48,865 nt of DNA, taken from positions 1 to 48,865 of the forward strand of contig CAJIZU010000028.1 in the NCBI GenBank assembly GCA_905181925.1. Reading direction: 5' to 3'. Under the pieces are notes generated by a model that was given only the letters and a program-made list of their open reading frames with translations, made no database searches and was not told the DNA's origin. Position numbers and translations under genes: made by a program. Positions 1 to 8,221 of the stretch are shown piece by piece (within the stretch, counting starts at the first letter, position 1; each line of letters begins with the position of its first letter). This DNA is from a gamma proteobacterium HTCC2207 (GTDB lineage Bacteria; Pseudomonadota; Gammaproteobacteria; Pseudomonadales; Porticoccaceae).

Positions 1-2
1 TA

Positions 3-383
3 AAATCCAACGTTGATTTGGAAGTAGAGGGTCGTTCGATACCTGTTATTAAGCTTTCTGAAGATATTGTTTGGTTTGCTTTCAGCTCTATTTGCGAAGG
101 GCCGCGAAGTCAAAACGACTATATTGATATTGCTCGTGAATTCCACGCCGTCATTATTTCTGATGTACCTGTAATGGGGGTTGATAACGATGATGCTGCA
201 AGGCGTTTTGTAAATCTGGTTGATGAGTTCTATGACCGTAACGTAAAGTTGGCGATATCTGCTGCAGAGCCCCTGCATATGTTATACTCTGATGGTCGAT
301 TGAGTTTTGAATTTGAGCGGACGCAAAGCCGCTTATTGGAGATGCAGAGCCATGAATATCTCGCGAAACCACATCGACCTTAA
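3..383 (+). CDS. zapE: Cell division protein ZapE (AFG1-like ATPase), C-terminal part, truncated by the window start
   Basis: Open frame from nt 3; FHAVIISDVPVM...RRFVNLVDEFYDRNVKLAISAAEPLHMLY...FEFERTQSRLLEMQSHEYL is typical of the AFG1/ZapE C-terminus; sits just upstream of rplM as in many Gammaproteobacteria. Confidence 0.9.
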   Translation, partial: KSNVDLEVEGRSIPVIKLSEDIVWFAFSSICEGPRSQNDYIDIAREFHAVIISDVPVMGVDNDDAARRFVNLVDEFYDRNVKLAISAAEPLHMLYSDGRLSFEFERTQSRLLEMQSHEYLAKPHRP

Positions 384-494
384 TCGACTTTAGAAAAAAG
401 TTAAACTTTGGTGCAAACAGCCCTTGTATTAGGTCTCTCTGATCATTACAATTCGCACCCTTTTTGGGGATGTCCCAAATCCAGGTAGGAAATA

Positions 495-923
495 ATGAAA
501 ACATTTAGTGCAAAAGCAGAAACAGTAGAACGCGATTGGTTTGTGGTTGACGCAGACGGAAAAACTTTAGGCCGCTTGGCGACCGAAGTGGCTTCACGTC
601 TTCGTGGTAAGCACAAGCCAGAATTTACTCCCCATGTTGATACCGGCGATTACATTGTCATTGTTAACGCTGAGAAGATTACCGTCACTGGTAACAAGGC
701 AAAGGGAAAAATTTATTATTCTCACACTGGTTATCCAGGTGGAATTAAAGATATTACTTTCGAAAAGTTGATCGAGAAAGCGCCTGAGCGCGTTCTTCAA
801 TCAGCTGTAAAGGGCATGTTGCCCCGCGGCCCATTGGGTCGGGAAATGTTTAGAAAGTTGAAGGTCTATGTAGGCGCGGATCATCCGCATACCGCACAGC
901 AACCTCAAACACTCGAACTGTAA
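495..923 (+). CDS. rplM: 50S ribosomal protein L13
   Basis: 142 aa, [54 protein letters not shown]...; RBS AGGA upstream; followed by rpsI. Confidence 0.98.
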   Translation: MKTFSAKAETVERDWFVVDADGKTLGRLATEVASRLRGKHKPEFTPHVDTGDYIVIVNAEKITVTGNKAKGKIYYSHTGYPGGIKDITFEKLIEKAPERVLQSAVKGMLPRGPLGREMFRKLKVYVGADHPHTAQQPQTLEL

Positions 924-935
924 CGGAAAGCGATT

Positions 936-1328
936 ATGGCAGATACTCAATTTTATGGCACTGGACGTCGCAAGACATCCGCCGCACGTGTTTTCATGAC
1001 TTCTGGAAACGGCAACATTAGAATCAATGACCGTAGCATCGAAGTTTACTTCGGTCGTGAAGTGGCTCGGATGATTATTAGACAGCCTTTTGAGGTTGTC
1101 GACATGGTAGAGAAGTTCGATTTAAATATCACTGTAGCCGGTGGTGGAAACTTTGGTCAGGCCGGTGCTATTCGGCACGGTATTGCTAGAGCACTCGTTA
1201 GTTATGACGAAAATCTACGATCACCTCTGCGAAAAGCTGGGTTTCTGACTCGTGACGCGCGTCAGGTTGAGCGTAAAAAGGTTGGTCTGCACAAGGCTCG
1301 TAAACGTCCGCAGTTCTCCAAGCGTTAA
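936..1328 (+). CDS. rpsI: 30S ribosomal protein S9
   Basis: 130 aa, [14 protein letters not shown]...C-terminal [17 protein letters not shown]. Confidence 0.98.
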   Translation: MADTQFYGTGRRKTSAARVFMTSGNGNIRINDRSIEVYFGREVARMIIRQPFEVVDMVEKFDLNITVAGGGNFGQAGAIRHGIARALVSYDENLRSPLRKAGFLTRDARQVERKKVGLHKARKRPQFSKR

Positions 1329-1344
1329 ATTTAAGGTCATTAAG

Positions 1345-1375
1345 AAGCCCGACCCATTGGTCGGGCTTTTTTTTG
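1345..1375 (+). terminator. Rho-independent terminator of rplM-rpsI
   Basis: AAGCCCGACC-catt-GGTCGGGCTT followed by a T run. Confidence 0.93.
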
Positions 1376-1546
1376 TCTAATAAAATCAAGTAGTTAACCT
1401 ATATTTACTGCAATGCTATGTTGCGTAAAAAATTGATATCCGGTAAAATCCCCGAAAGTGAAAACCTGTGCTTTTTTTTCATAAAAAACTTAAATTTTTT
1501 AAATTTTTTCTATCCTATAACCCAATTTCTATGTTGAGGAACCGCC

Positions 1547-2152
1547 ATGAATGGTGATGTTGTCAATGAGAGCCGCCGAAAGTTTCTGTTAGGTGCAACC
1601 TCCGTTGTTGGAGGAGCCGGTGTCGTGGGCGCCGCGGTCCCTTTCGTCGCTTCTTGGCAGCCTAGCGCAAAAGCGAAGGCTGCAGGAGCACCTGTAAAAG
1701 TTAATATATCCAAGCTTGAAGTAGGCGCGCGGATGGTCGTGGAATGGCGAGGAAAACCTGTTTACATCGTACGAAGAACTGCAGAAGCGCTTGCAGCCAT
1801 TAGTGAGATTGGCGATGATATTTTAAGAGATGTTGATTCGCAGGAAGCGTCTCAACCAGCTTATGTTAATGGCAGTGCCCGTACTTTGGCCGGAAAAGAG
1901 GAGTACCTGATTTTAGTTGGGCTGTGTACTCACCTAGGATGTGCCCCTTTATATAGGCCTGATGTCGGTGCGGCAGATCTCGGCGGCGATTCTTGGCTCG
2001 GCGGATTCTTCTGTCCTTGTCATGGTTCTAAGTTTGATCTTTCTGGCCGAGTTTATGCGGGTGTTCCAGCACCAAAGAATCTAGAGGTCCCACCCCATAT
2101 GTATGAATCAGACAATATCGTAATTATTGGCGTCGACGCGGAGGTTGCATAA
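1547..2152 (+). CDS. petA: Ubiquinol-cytochrome c reductase Rieske iron-sulfur subunit
   Basis: TAT-like N-terminus ESRRKFLLGA; Rieske motifs CTHLGC and CPCHGS. Confidence 0.96.
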   Translation: MNGDVVNESRRKFLLGATSVVGGAGVVGAAVPFVASWQPSAKAKAAGAPVKVNISKLEVGARMVVEWRGKPVYIVRRTAEALAAISEIGDDILRDVDSQEASQPAYVNGSARTLAGKEEYLILVGLCTHLGCAPLYRPDVGAADLGGDSWLGGFFCPCHGSKFDLSGRVYAGVPAPKNLEVPPHMYESDNIVIIGVDAEVA

Positions 2153-2154
2153 TC

Positions 2155-4191
2155 ATGAGTGAAGAAAAAGGATTTGCCGTCTGGTTAGATTCTCGAATGC
2201 CTACGCTGAAGATCTTGTGGAACGACCACATGGCGAAGTATTACGCGCCGAAGAACTTTAATTTCTGGTACTACTTTGGTGTGCTTGCCATGGTCGTATT
2301 GGTTATTCAGCTGGTGACTGGTGTTTGGCTTTTGATGAGTTACCAAGGATCTGCAGAGCAGGCATTTGCCTCTGTGGAATATATTATGCGTGACGTTGAG
2401 CTGGGTTGGGTGATTCGCTATGCCCACTCTACCGGCGCATCCATGTTTTTTCTTGTCGTCTACATGCATATGTTCCGCGGATTGATGTATGGCTCTTACA
2501 AGCCACCTCGTGAATTAGTGTGGATTTTTGGAATGACAATCTATGTCGCGCTTATGGCCGAGGCCTTCATGGGGTACGTACTACCTTGGGGACAGATGTC
2601 CTATTGGGGTGCACAGGTTATTATCTCTTTGGTAGGGGCAATTCCTGTAGTGGGAGAAGACCTCACGACTTGGGTGCGTGGAGATTATTTGATCTCTGGG
2701 ATTACACTAAATCGCTTTATGTCTCTGCATGTTGTCGCGATACCGATCATATTAATAGCGCTGGTTTTAATGCATATTATTGCCTTGCATGACGTAGGTT
2801 CGAACAACCCTGATGGCGTTAGCATCAAAAAATATAAGGATGAAGAGGGGAATCCGATTGATGGGCTTCCATTCTTTCCTTACTTTGTGATCCACGATCT
2901 CGTGCCGATTGTGGTCTTTTTGTTAGTGTTCTGTACGATCTTATTCTTTATGCCGGAGATGGGTGGTTATTTCTTAGAGTATGCTAACTTTGAGATAGCC
3001 AATGGGCTCAAGACGCCAGAGCATATAGCGCCAGTCTGGTACTTTACACCGTTCTATTCGATGCTTCGAGCTGTGCCAGACAAGCTAGGTGGCTTTATCG
3101 TTATGGCTGCCGCCATTGCCATTTTATATGTTCTTCCTTGGTTAGATCGTAGTCCGGTGCGCTCCATTCGATATAAGGGAACGTTCAGTCGAGTGGCTTT
3201 GCTGGCCCTAGCAGCGGTGTTTATTATCCTTGGTTACTTAGGGGTTAAAGCGCCGACAGAAGGGCGTACGATCCTTACACAAATTTGTACCGCTTTATAC
3301 TTTAGCTACTTTATTGGTATCTACTTTTGGACAAAAATCGAGAAGACTAAACCAGAGCCAGACCGCATAACGATGGATGGCGGTATGGGGTTTGCTAAAA
3401 CGTTTGGTGCAGTTTTGATCGTTGCACTTATGGTCATCATACCGATTAAGGTCGTTGGGGCAGAGAGTAACTATTCTTGTGGAACTATTAATTGTGATCC
3501 CTTTGAAGCCGAGCTTAGTAACGACGCCTCATTGCAAAATGGCGCTAAGTTGGCGGTGAATTACTGTATGGGATGCCACTCATTTAAATATTCTCGCTGG
3601 CAGAGAGTGGCCGATGATATAGGCATCCCCCATGGAATTATGATGGATAATATGGTGTTCACCGGACAGAAAATTGGTGAGTTGATGGATATTGCAATGC
3701 CGCCCGAAGAGTCTAAGTCGTGGTTTGGTGCTGTTCCTCCAGATCTAACGCTCGTTGCTCGAGCTAGGTCACCAGAATGGGTCTACACCTACCTTAGAAA
3801 TTTTTATAAAGATGATTCTCGACCCTTAGGTGTCAATAATAAGGTCTATAAAGACGTTGGTATGCCTCATGCGCTTTTGGATCTACAAGGTCTTCCAGAG
3901 TGCGGTTTTGGTCAAGCTGTGTCAGTTTATGGCGGTCTCAAAAGAGATCTTATAACGGGCGAAGATATACTCGACGATCCTTGTGGTCGATATAACATAG
4001 AGCAAACAGGAACTTTAACACCTGAAGAGTTTGATGTAGCTGTGTTCGATTTGGTGAATTTTTTAACCTATGTCGCAGAGCCAATGGCAGAAGAGCGGAA
4101 ACATATAGGTAAACTGGTCATCTTATTTCTGCTACTATTGTTAGTGTTCGTTGTATTGCTGAATAGAGAATACTGGAAAGGTATTCACTAG
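2155..4191 (+). CDS. Fused cytochrome b / cytochrome c1 (FbcH-like polyprotein)
   Basis: Single 678-aa ORF: residues ~1-400 are cytochrome b (MSYWGAQVI, SLHVVAIP..., PVWYFTPFYSMLR), then a second TM/signal-like segment ending VVGA-ES and a c1 domain with haem motif CMGCH (nt 3565-3579) and a C-terminal TM anchor. Confidence 0.95.
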   Translation: MSEEKGFAVWLDSRMPTLKILWNDHMAKYYAPKNFNFWYYFGVLAMVVLVIQLVTGVWLLMSYQGSAEQAFASVEYIMRDVELGWVIRYAHSTGASMFFLVVYMHMFRGLMYGSYKPPRELVWIFGMTIYVALMAEAFMGYVLPWGQMSYWGAQVIISLVGAIPVVGEDLTTWVRGDYLISGITLNRFMSLHVVAIPIILIALVLMHIIALHDVGSNNPDGVSIKKYKDEEGNPIDGLPFFPYFVIHDLVPIVVFLLVFCTILFFMPEMGGYFLEYANFEIANGLKTPEHIAPVWYFTPFYSMLRAVPDKLGGFIVMAAAIAILYVLPWLDRSPVRSIRYKGTFSRVALLALAAVFIILGYLGVKAPTEGRTILTQICTALYFSYFIGIYFWTKIEKTKPEPDRITMDGGMGFAKTFGAVLIVALMVIIPIKVVGAESNYSCGTINCDPFEAELSNDASLQNGAKLAVNYCMGCHSFKYSRWQRVADDIGIPHGIMMDNMVFTGQKIGELMDIAMPPEESKSWFGAVPPDLTLVARARSPEWVYTYLRNFYKDDSRPLGVNNKVYKDVGMPHALLDLQGLPECGFGQAVSVYGGLKRDLITGEDILDDPCGRYNIEQTGTLTPEEFDVAVFDLVNFLTYVAEPMAEERKHIGKLVILFLLLLLVFVVLLNREYWKGIH

Positions 4192-4299
4192 GTCCCGGAG
4201 CATTATTGCAATTTAGCTCATTTTTACGATTTTCTTATTTGGGGGACAAGTAGTCTCTCAGTTTTGTACTACTAATTAAATATTCCTTGAGAGGTATGT

Positions 4300-4920
4300 G
4301 TGCGCCGTTCTTCAATGACATTATTTTCAGATCCGACTTGCCAATATAGCCATCGCGTTCGTATTGTACTCGCAGAGAAAGGCGTCACTGTCGAGATCGA
4401 AGATACAGACCCTAAGTCCGTTACCGAAGAAATACTCGAAGCCAACCCATACGGCACGCTCCCAACATTAGTTGATCGTGATCTTGCGCTTTATGAGTCG
4501 AAGGTGATCATGGAATACCTTGATGAGCGCTTTCCTCACCCACCACTGCTCCCTGTTTATCCTGTAGCTAGGGCAGAAAGTCGGTTATGGATCTATCGAA
4601 TTGAGCGAGATTGGTGTGGCTTACTAGATGAGATTAGGTTGAATCCTGAAGGTAAAAAAGCGGACGATGCCCGAAAAGAGTTTCGTGACTCCTTAATCAC
4701 TGTGGCCAGTATTTTTGATGAAATGCCCTACTTTATGAGTGAAGAGTTCACCCTTGTAGACTGCTGTTTGGCACCTATGCTTTGGCGACTGCCTGAGCTT
4801 GGCATATCCTTGCCGAGCAATCGTCAGGTGAAGCCGCTGTTAGATTACATGGATCGCCTATTTGAGCGGCCTTCTTTCCAAGAAAGTCTGACTGATCTAG
4901 AGAGAGAGATTCGCGAGTAA
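4300..4920 (+). CDS. sspA: Stringent starvation protein A (glutathione S-transferase fold)
   Basis: [24 protein letters not shown]...[37 protein letters not shown]; followed by sspB; GTG start with GAGAGG SD. Confidence 0.95.
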   Translation: MRRSSMTLFSDPTCQYSHRVRIVLAEKGVTVEIEDTDPKSVTEEILEANPYGTLPTLVDRDLALYESKVIMEYLDERFPHPPLLPVYPVARAESRLWIYRIERDWCGLLDEIRLNPEGKKADDARKEFRDSLITVASIFDEMPYFMSEEFTLVDCCLAPMLWRLPELGISLPSNRQVKPLLDYMDRLFERPSFQESLTDLEREIRE

Positions 4921-4935
4921 GAATGCGACTTTAAT

Positions 4936-5358
4936 ATGCACTCTAACCGTCCCTATTTGCTGAAAGCATTTTTTGACTGGATCGTCGACAATCAATGTAC
5001 GCCCTACATTATTGTTGACGCCTATCATGAGGGTGTGGAAGTTCCGCAAGAATTCGTCAAGGATGGGCAAATTGTACTCAATATAGCACCTCGTGCCGTT
5101 TCTGATTTTGTTATTAATGACGTTGCTGTTGAATTTTCCACTCGCTTTAATGGCATGCCGATCAACTTATATCTCCCTACTTTATCCATCATAGGTATTT
5201 ATGCCCAAGAGAATGGTAAAGGTATGATGTTTGAACATGAAGAAGGTGTCGAACCACCGCCAAGGCCACCTAAAATTGTTAAGGGCAATAGTAGTTCTAC
5301 GCCTGACAAAACTGCCTCGCCAACCAAATTAAAGCCATCTCTAAGAGTCGTTAAGTAG
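4936..5358 (+). CDS. sspB: ClpXP protease specificity-enhancing factor SspB
   Basis: NRPYLLKAFFDWIVDNQCTPYIIVDA...VLNIAPRAVSDFVI...FSTRFNGMP; adjacent to sspA. Confidence 0.95.
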   Translation: MHSNRPYLLKAFFDWIVDNQCTPYIIVDAYHEGVEVPQEFVKDGQIVLNIAPRAVSDFVINDVAVEFSTRFNGMPINLYLPTLSIIGIYAQENGKGMMFEHEEGVEPPPRPPKIVKGNSSSTPDKTASPTKLKPSLRVVK

Positions 5359-5391
5359 ATCGTTTTTATATCTGTTAAAAAGGAGCTCTCA

Positions 5392-6570
5392 ATGTCTAAC
5401 CCAATTGCTATATTATCCGCTGTTCGGACCCCTATCGGAGGAATGATGGGCGGTCTCTCGACGCTTTCTGCGCCAGATCTTGGTGCTATCGCAATCGCTG
5501 CGGCGATCGAAAAAAGTGGAATACAGTCTTCTCAGATTGAGGAGGTCCTAATGGGTTGCGTCTTGACTGCGGGTCAGGGCCAGGCGCCTGCTAGGCAAGC
5601 GGCGCTTAAAGCAGGGCTTTCTAATACCACCTCCTGCACGACGGTTAACAAGGTTTGTGGGTCCGCAATGAAGTCCATTATGTTGGCTGGAAACTCACTC
5701 CGCTCTGGTCAGATAGAGTTAGCGGTTGCTGGTGGAATGGAAAGCATGAGTAAGGCACCTTATCTGTTACCTCAGGCTCGCCAGGGTTATCGGTTTGGCC
5801 ATGCGCAAATGTTGGATCATATGCAATACGACGGTTTGCAAGATGCTTATCAAGATGTGGCGATGGGAGTTTTTGCAGAAACGTGCGCTAATAAATATCA
5901 ATTCAGCCGGGAGATGCAAGACACTTACGCCCTAGAATCATTACGTCGTGCCAAACAGGCGATCGATCAAAATCACTTTGTGAATGAAATAACTTCAGTG
6001 ACGATAGAGTCTCGCCGTGGCAGTGTAGTTGTGAATGTTGATGAGCAGCCAGGCAAAGGTCGACCTGAAAAAATTCCGCAGTTAAAACCTGCCTTCCAAA
6101 AAGATGGAACTGTCACTGCCGCTAATGCAAGTTCAATTTCCGATGGGGCGGCGGTACTGACATTAATGATGGCGGACAAGGCAGCTGTTCAAGGCCTTAA
6201 ACCCATCGCCCTAATTCATGGCTACGACGAGTCAGCTCATGAACCGGAGTGGTTTACTACGGCACCAGTGACAGCGATTCAGAATACTCTAGAGCGAGTT
6301 GGATGGACGCTTGATGAGGTCGATTTGTGGGAGATCAACGAGGCTTTTGCGGTAGTGCCTATGGCCGCGATGTATGAGCTTGGTATCCCTCATGAGAAAC
6401 TTAATGTGAATGGCGGTGCTTGTGCCTTGGGGCACCCAATAGGTGCTAGCGGTGCGCGCATAGTGGTCAGTCTAATCCACGCAATGATCCGGCGCGGTGA
6501 CAAGAAAGGTATGGCTAGCCTCTGCATTGGTGGTGGAGAAGCTACTGCTATGGCGATTGAGATAGTTTAA
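5392..6570 (+). CDS. Acetyl-CoA C-acetyltransferase (thiolase)
   Basis: Thiolase motifs NKVCGSAMK, NVNGGACALGHPIGASGAR, LCIGGGEATA. Confidence 0.94.
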   Translation: MSNPIAILSAVRTPIGGMMGGLSTLSAPDLGAIAIAAAIEKSGIQSSQIEEVLMGCVLTAGQGQAPARQAALKAGLSNTTSCTTVNKVCGSAMKSIMLAGNSLRSGQIELAVAGGMESMSKAPYLLPQARQGYRFGHAQMLDHMQYDGLQDAYQDVAMGVFAETCANKYQFSREMQDTYALESLRRAKQAIDQNHFVNEITSVTIESRRGSVVVNVDEQPGKGRPEKIPQLKPAFQKDGTVTAANASSISDGAAVLTLMMADKAAVQGLKPIALIHGYDESAHEPEWFTTAPVTAIQNTLERVGWTLDEVDLWEINEAFAVVPMAAMYELGIPHEKLNVNGGACALGHPIGASGARIVVSLIHAMIRRGDKKGMASLCIGGGEATAMAIEIV

Positions 6571-6594
6571 AGCGCTATGAAATAAGACTAGTTT

Positions 6595-7161
6595 TTATTT
6601 CACATATTCGAGGCATTTAACGACTTGACGGACCCCGCTAGTGTTCCGTGCTGTCTCCGCAGCCAGATCGCCTGCAGCCTCAGAAACAGTTCCCAGTAGA
6701 TAGACAACGCTATCCTCAGTGACTACCGTAAGGTCAGAGTAATTAACCGCGCTGTTGAATGCTAATTTAGTTTTTATCTTTCCGCTAATAATACTGTCGT
6801 TAGTTCGCGAAATGATGGATGTTTTTCCACGCACTTGTAATTCGTTATAGACTTGACGAACGCGAGTATATTCTCGCGCCACATCACCGGCCAGGATCTT
6901 CAACGTAGCACTAGGCACCTCGCCTGTCAGCAAAACCAAACCGTTGAACACTGAAATATTGATGTGTGCTATCTTCAATTCTGGATCGGCTTTTTTAAGA
7001 TTCACACCAATCAAGGTTGCCATCTTGGTGTCGTCAATGTCGGTACCGAGCGTGCGGCCAGTTGGATCCGGTTTGAATGGCTCAGTTGTTAGTTTGTTAA
7101 CGACTGAGGTACAACCCGTGAGTAAGGTAATCAAGCTAAATATCATAACGAACTGACGCAT
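6595..7161 (-). CDS. dolP: BON-domain outer-membrane lipoprotein (DolP/YraP-like)
   Basis: Lipobox LLTGC, two BON-like repeats, next to the diaA-yraN-lpoA set as in E. coli. Confidence 0.85.
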   Translation of the reverse strand: MRQFVMIFSLITLLTGCTSVVNKLTTEPFKPDPTGRTLGTDIDDTKMATLIGVNLKKADPELKIAHINISVFNGLVLLTGEVPSATLKILAGDVAREYTRVRQVYNELQVRGKTSIISRTNDSIISGKIKTKLAFNSAVNYSDLTVVTEDSVVYLLGTVSEAAGDLAAETARNTSGVRQVVKCLEYVK

Positions 7162-7725
7162 CTACGATCCTCCAAAAATTTTATCATCAACCAAAGAGCA
7201 CAAGCATTGCACTATCTGGAACTGAGCGAGTAAGGACAAATGACCCGAAAAATTAGCGACACTGATATGCACATCAGCGTACCCAATTGAATCTATCAAC
7301 TGATCATCATTTCCACTGGACAATAGCACTATCGACATACCTTTTTCAATGGCAGACTCTACGACTTTTAAGAGTTTTGGGTCATTATCGCCGGCACTGG
7401 CTATTACTAATAAATCATTGCTACGGGCATGGATATTTAAAACATCAGAATACATATCTTGATTAGTACTTTGATGACACAAATCATGGATATTCAACGC
7501 AGGGAAACCTGGTCTTTCGATTTCAAAGCCTGCAGTAAGATAATCGCATAAAAGCTTAGCGATCAAACTCCCGGATTTTTCGCCACAAGCAAAAATAGTG
7601 CCGCCTGTGAGTAAAGTCTTACTTACTGTTTCCGCTGCATTCGTCATTGAATCTGAAAAAAGATCGCCCACTACCATTGTAGTTTCGATCATATTTTGAA
7701 ATTGGCTAAATATTTTTTCTTTCAT
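7162..7725 (-). CDS. diaA: SIS-domain protein, DiaA/phosphoheptose isomerase-like
   Basis: IFACGEKSGSLIAKLL, ERPGFPALNI, DLLVIASAGDNDPKLLKVVESA; gene order lpoA-yraN-diaA-dolP. Confidence 0.88.
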   Translation of the reverse strand: MKEKIFSQFQNMIETTMVVGDLFSDSMTNAAETVSKTLLTGGTIFACGEKSGSLIAKLLCDYLTAGFEIERPGFPALNIHDLCHQSTNQDMYSDVLNIHARSNDLLVIASAGDNDPKLLKVVESAIEKGMSIVLLSSGNDDQLIDSIGYADVHISVANFSGHLSLLAQFQIVQCLCSLVDDKIFGGS

Positions 7726-7794
7726 TATTTAAAACGAAATTTCCGGTAAGGTTGGTATTGTTATTACAAACAAATCACTAAAGAACCGACGTTG

Positions 7795-8193
7795 TTAGTC
7801 AACTATCACGTTCTCGATCCAGTTTACACTATAAAGCTCCCGCCTACTTAAATCCCCCGATAACGCGACCACATTGAATCGGGCGGCAGTATTGTTGGTT
7901 AATCTATGAGTTTGCATATATGCCGCGGCCGCTGCTTTTAGTCTCTGACACTTTATTGCAGTAATCGATGCCTCTGAGCCACCGAAGAGTGCCGACTTTC
8001 GAAAACGTACCTCCACGAAAACGAGTTGCTTGCCATCTCGCATTATTATATCAATCTCCCCACGTCGAGTACTAAAGTTTCGCTCGACCGAAGTGAGGCC
8101 TTTTAAGAGCAAATAACCATAGGCAATTTTCTCGGCGGTTATACCTGAGGCGGATATCTCTTTCTATTGGTTGCGCTTGCCAGTGAAATGCAT
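7795..8193 (-). CDS. YraN/UPF0102 family protein; reading frame from the apparent ATG is interrupted by an in-frame TAG at codon 10 (8164-8166)
   Basis: TSVERNFSTRRGEIDIIMRDGKQLVFVEVRFRKSALFGG is the YraN core; upstream ATG at 8193-8191 preceded by AAAAGGA is in frame: MHFTGKRNQ*KEISASGITAEKIAYGYLLLKGL... Confidence 0.8.
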
Positions 8194-8221
8194 TTCACAG
8201 TTCCTTTTAAACGTTGTGTAA

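Noticed and set aside
1485-1512. TTAAATTTTTTAAATTTTTT run upstream of petA as a repeat element
   Set aside because: Simple AT-rich promoter-like sequence; no larger repeat structure
2185-2469. Antisense ORF within cytochrome b (94 aa)
   Set aside because: Lies opposite a clearly conserved coding region; composition rich in H/R/Q as expected for a shadow ORF
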